Shown piece after piece: positions 7,293-7,985 of a stretch of DNA of 7,985 nt. The stretch lies in the NCBI GenBank assembly GCA_049366695.1, contig JBMNCR010000099.1, forward strand, positions 1 through 7,985. Reading direction: 5' to 3'. Numbering within the stretch: position 1 is the stretch's first letter; every line of letters begins with the position of its first letter. The DNA comes from JBMNCR01 sp049366695 (GTDB lineage: Bacteria; Bacillota; Clostridia; Eubacteriales; Alkalibacteraceae). Below the pieces are notes generated by a model. That model worked only from the letters and a program-made list of their open reading frames with translations. It had not been told where the DNA came from and ran no database searches. The position numbers and the translations under genes were made by a program.

Positions 7293-7432
7293 AGAATAAC
7301 TTAAAAATGGGATGTTACAACAGTTTTGACTTTAAGCTTAGTCATTAAAGAAAGCAAATTTATTTAACTTACAGTGTTTTTGTCATGCGTAAATAAAAAT
7401 ATAATAAAAAAATTGATAACTTTACTTGATAG

Positions 7433-7476
7433 CACCTCTTAAGACTTTTTAGAATACTAAAAAGTTTTAAGGGGTG
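7433..7476 (+). promoter_or_regulatory. 20-bp hairpin sequestering the ribosome binding site of the recombinase
   Basis: CACCTCTTAAGACTTTTTAG (7433-7452) pairs along its full length with 7457-7476 around an AATA loop. Eighteen pairs are Watson-Crick and two are G-U, so it is unbroken as RNA on this strand. The 3' arm ends in AAGGGGTG, the ribosome site for the ATG at 7483, so a transcript started upstream would hide the site and block read-through translation. It could also be a terminator for upstream transcripts, but only a short ATTTTTA follows. Alternatively it is a DNA hairpin linked to recombination. Confidence 0.75.
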
Positions 7477-7482
7477 ATTTTT

Positions 7483-7814
7483 ATGGCTAGAATGTCAAAA
7501 ATGGATTATCAAATGCATTTGCGAATGGAACAAATGAAATGTATTGGTGAAAGCAGACACCAAGCAAAAAAAGAATACAAAGAAATGATGGGCGAGAACA
7601 GTTCCAATAGAACAATGGGTATACATAGTCATTCAACTTATGATGCTTATAAACAGACCAGTATAGAGTTTATTAGATATATTAGGTCTGAATACAAAAA
7701 TATAAAAGATGTTTCTTCAATTAAGAAAGAGTATGTAATAGAATATTTGTAGAATCTTTAGGGACATGTCTTTCTCAATCTACAATTTGACTAAAAAAAA
7801 TAGAAGCAGTAGAA
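7483..7814 (+). pseudogene. Tyrosine recombinase/integrase remnant (N-terminal part, frameshifted and interrupted)
   Basis: The intact part encodes 89 aa, from MARMSKMDYQMHLRMEQ to KKEYVIEYL, stopping at TAG 7750-7752. HSTYDAYKQTSIEFIRYIRS and the following segment look like the start of the N-terminal SAM-like (core-binding) domain of tyrosine recombinases. A one-base frame change near 7749 restores VESLGTCLSQSTI, then TGA (7788), then LKKIEAVE, then TAA (7815). That order (YL..L....LSQSTI....L.AVE) is the expected continuation. The catalytic R-H-R-Y domain is absent, so it cannot recombine DNA. The frame also opens at GTG 7474, but ATG 7483 fits AAGGGG (7469-7474) at eight bases, so I start there. 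It probably marks a former integrative element or plasmid-derived insertion. Confidence 0.72.
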
Positions 7815-7841
7815 TAATTTTTAATAATTTTATTCCACTGC
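7793..7841 (-). terminator. Probable intrinsic terminator on the minus strand
   Basis: GCAGTAGAATAA (7806-7817) and TTATTCCACTGC (7830-7841) form a 12-bp stem. The one imperfect position is an A-C mismatch in + strand RNA but a G-U wobble in minus-strand RNA. Read on the minus strand, the stem is followed by TTCTATTTTTTTT (complement of the A-run 7793-7800). It therefore best serves a leftward gene lying to the right of the window. A minus-strand frame of 26 hydrophobic codons entering from the right edge and stopping at 7905-7907 could be that gene's end, but is too short to claim. Bases 7842-7985 hold nothing else that I can support. Confidence 0.5.
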
Positions 7842-7985
7842 ATAAAAAACAGCAATAAATATTGTATAAAATGAATATAACATATAAAATTTTAAGATTT
7901 AAAATTAAAGAGAGAAAACAAATTTATTTGTATTCAATAATAGAGATATACTATTGTTTAGAAAGATAATATAGATAAGAATGAA

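Noticed and set aside
7863..7970. Short A/T-only inverted repeats, such as AATTTTAA/TTAAAATT and AATAATAG/CTATTGTT
   Set aside because: Such repeats are expected by chance in sequence of this composition.
7905..7985. 26-codon open minus-strand frame entering from the right edge
   Set aside because: It fits the minus-strand terminator, but the frame is too short and AT-driven to claim as a gene end.
3455..7985. CRISPR array or tRNA genes
   Set aside because: No regularly spaced direct repeats and no cloverleaf-like sequence with TTCGA-type arms were seen.

Overview
The window is very AT-rich with clostridial-type signals: strong GGAGG ribosome sites, ATG starts and U-tailed hairpin terminators. 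Its two metabolic genes, a RACo-type corrinoid-protein activator and a ferredoxin-tailed aldo/keto reductase, are typical of strict anaerobes. I infer a low-GC anaerobic Firmicute (class Clostridia). The species cannot be named from this sequence.

Layout. (1) 1-3454 looks like core metabolism on the + strand. A 593-aa [2Fe-2S]/ASKHA reductive activator (234-2015) is followed by a 374-aa aldo/keto reductase with two C-terminal [4Fe-4S] motifs (2283-3407). The reductase has its own MerR-type promoter, with a perfect 24-bp palindrome filling a 19-bp spacer (2197-2227), and ends at a textbook terminator (3423-3454). (2) 3455-5127 is about 1.7 kb with almost no convincing protein coding. It holds a roughly 180-bp element bounded by 21-bp inverted repeats (3975-4156), a perfect 16-bp palindrome just outside it, a weak 83-aa basic ORF, a run of hairpins ending in a terminator-like stem (4657-4776), and a 22-codon ORF with a good ribosome site. 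(3) 5128-7023 encodes a 631-aa ORC/CDC6-like AAA+ ATPase with a Cys/His cluster and a helix-hairpin-helix tail, of unknown function. (4) 7024-7985 holds an unexplained short reading frame and then a broken tyrosine recombinase. The recombinase start is preceded by a 20-bp hairpin that buries its ribosome site. A probable minus-strand terminator follows.

How it fits together. The two metabolic genes are separately controlled: the first uses ATP to keep corrinoid methyltransferase proteins reduced, and the second is probably induced through a MerR-family regulator by reactive carbonyls or electrophiles. Everything right of the terminator at 3454 looks like accessory DNA: non-coding filler, a MITE-like repeat, an orphan ATPase and a decayed integrase. 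The ATPase is the best candidate for an undescribed function, perhaps DNA-binding or defence-related. No partner gene is visible within the window.
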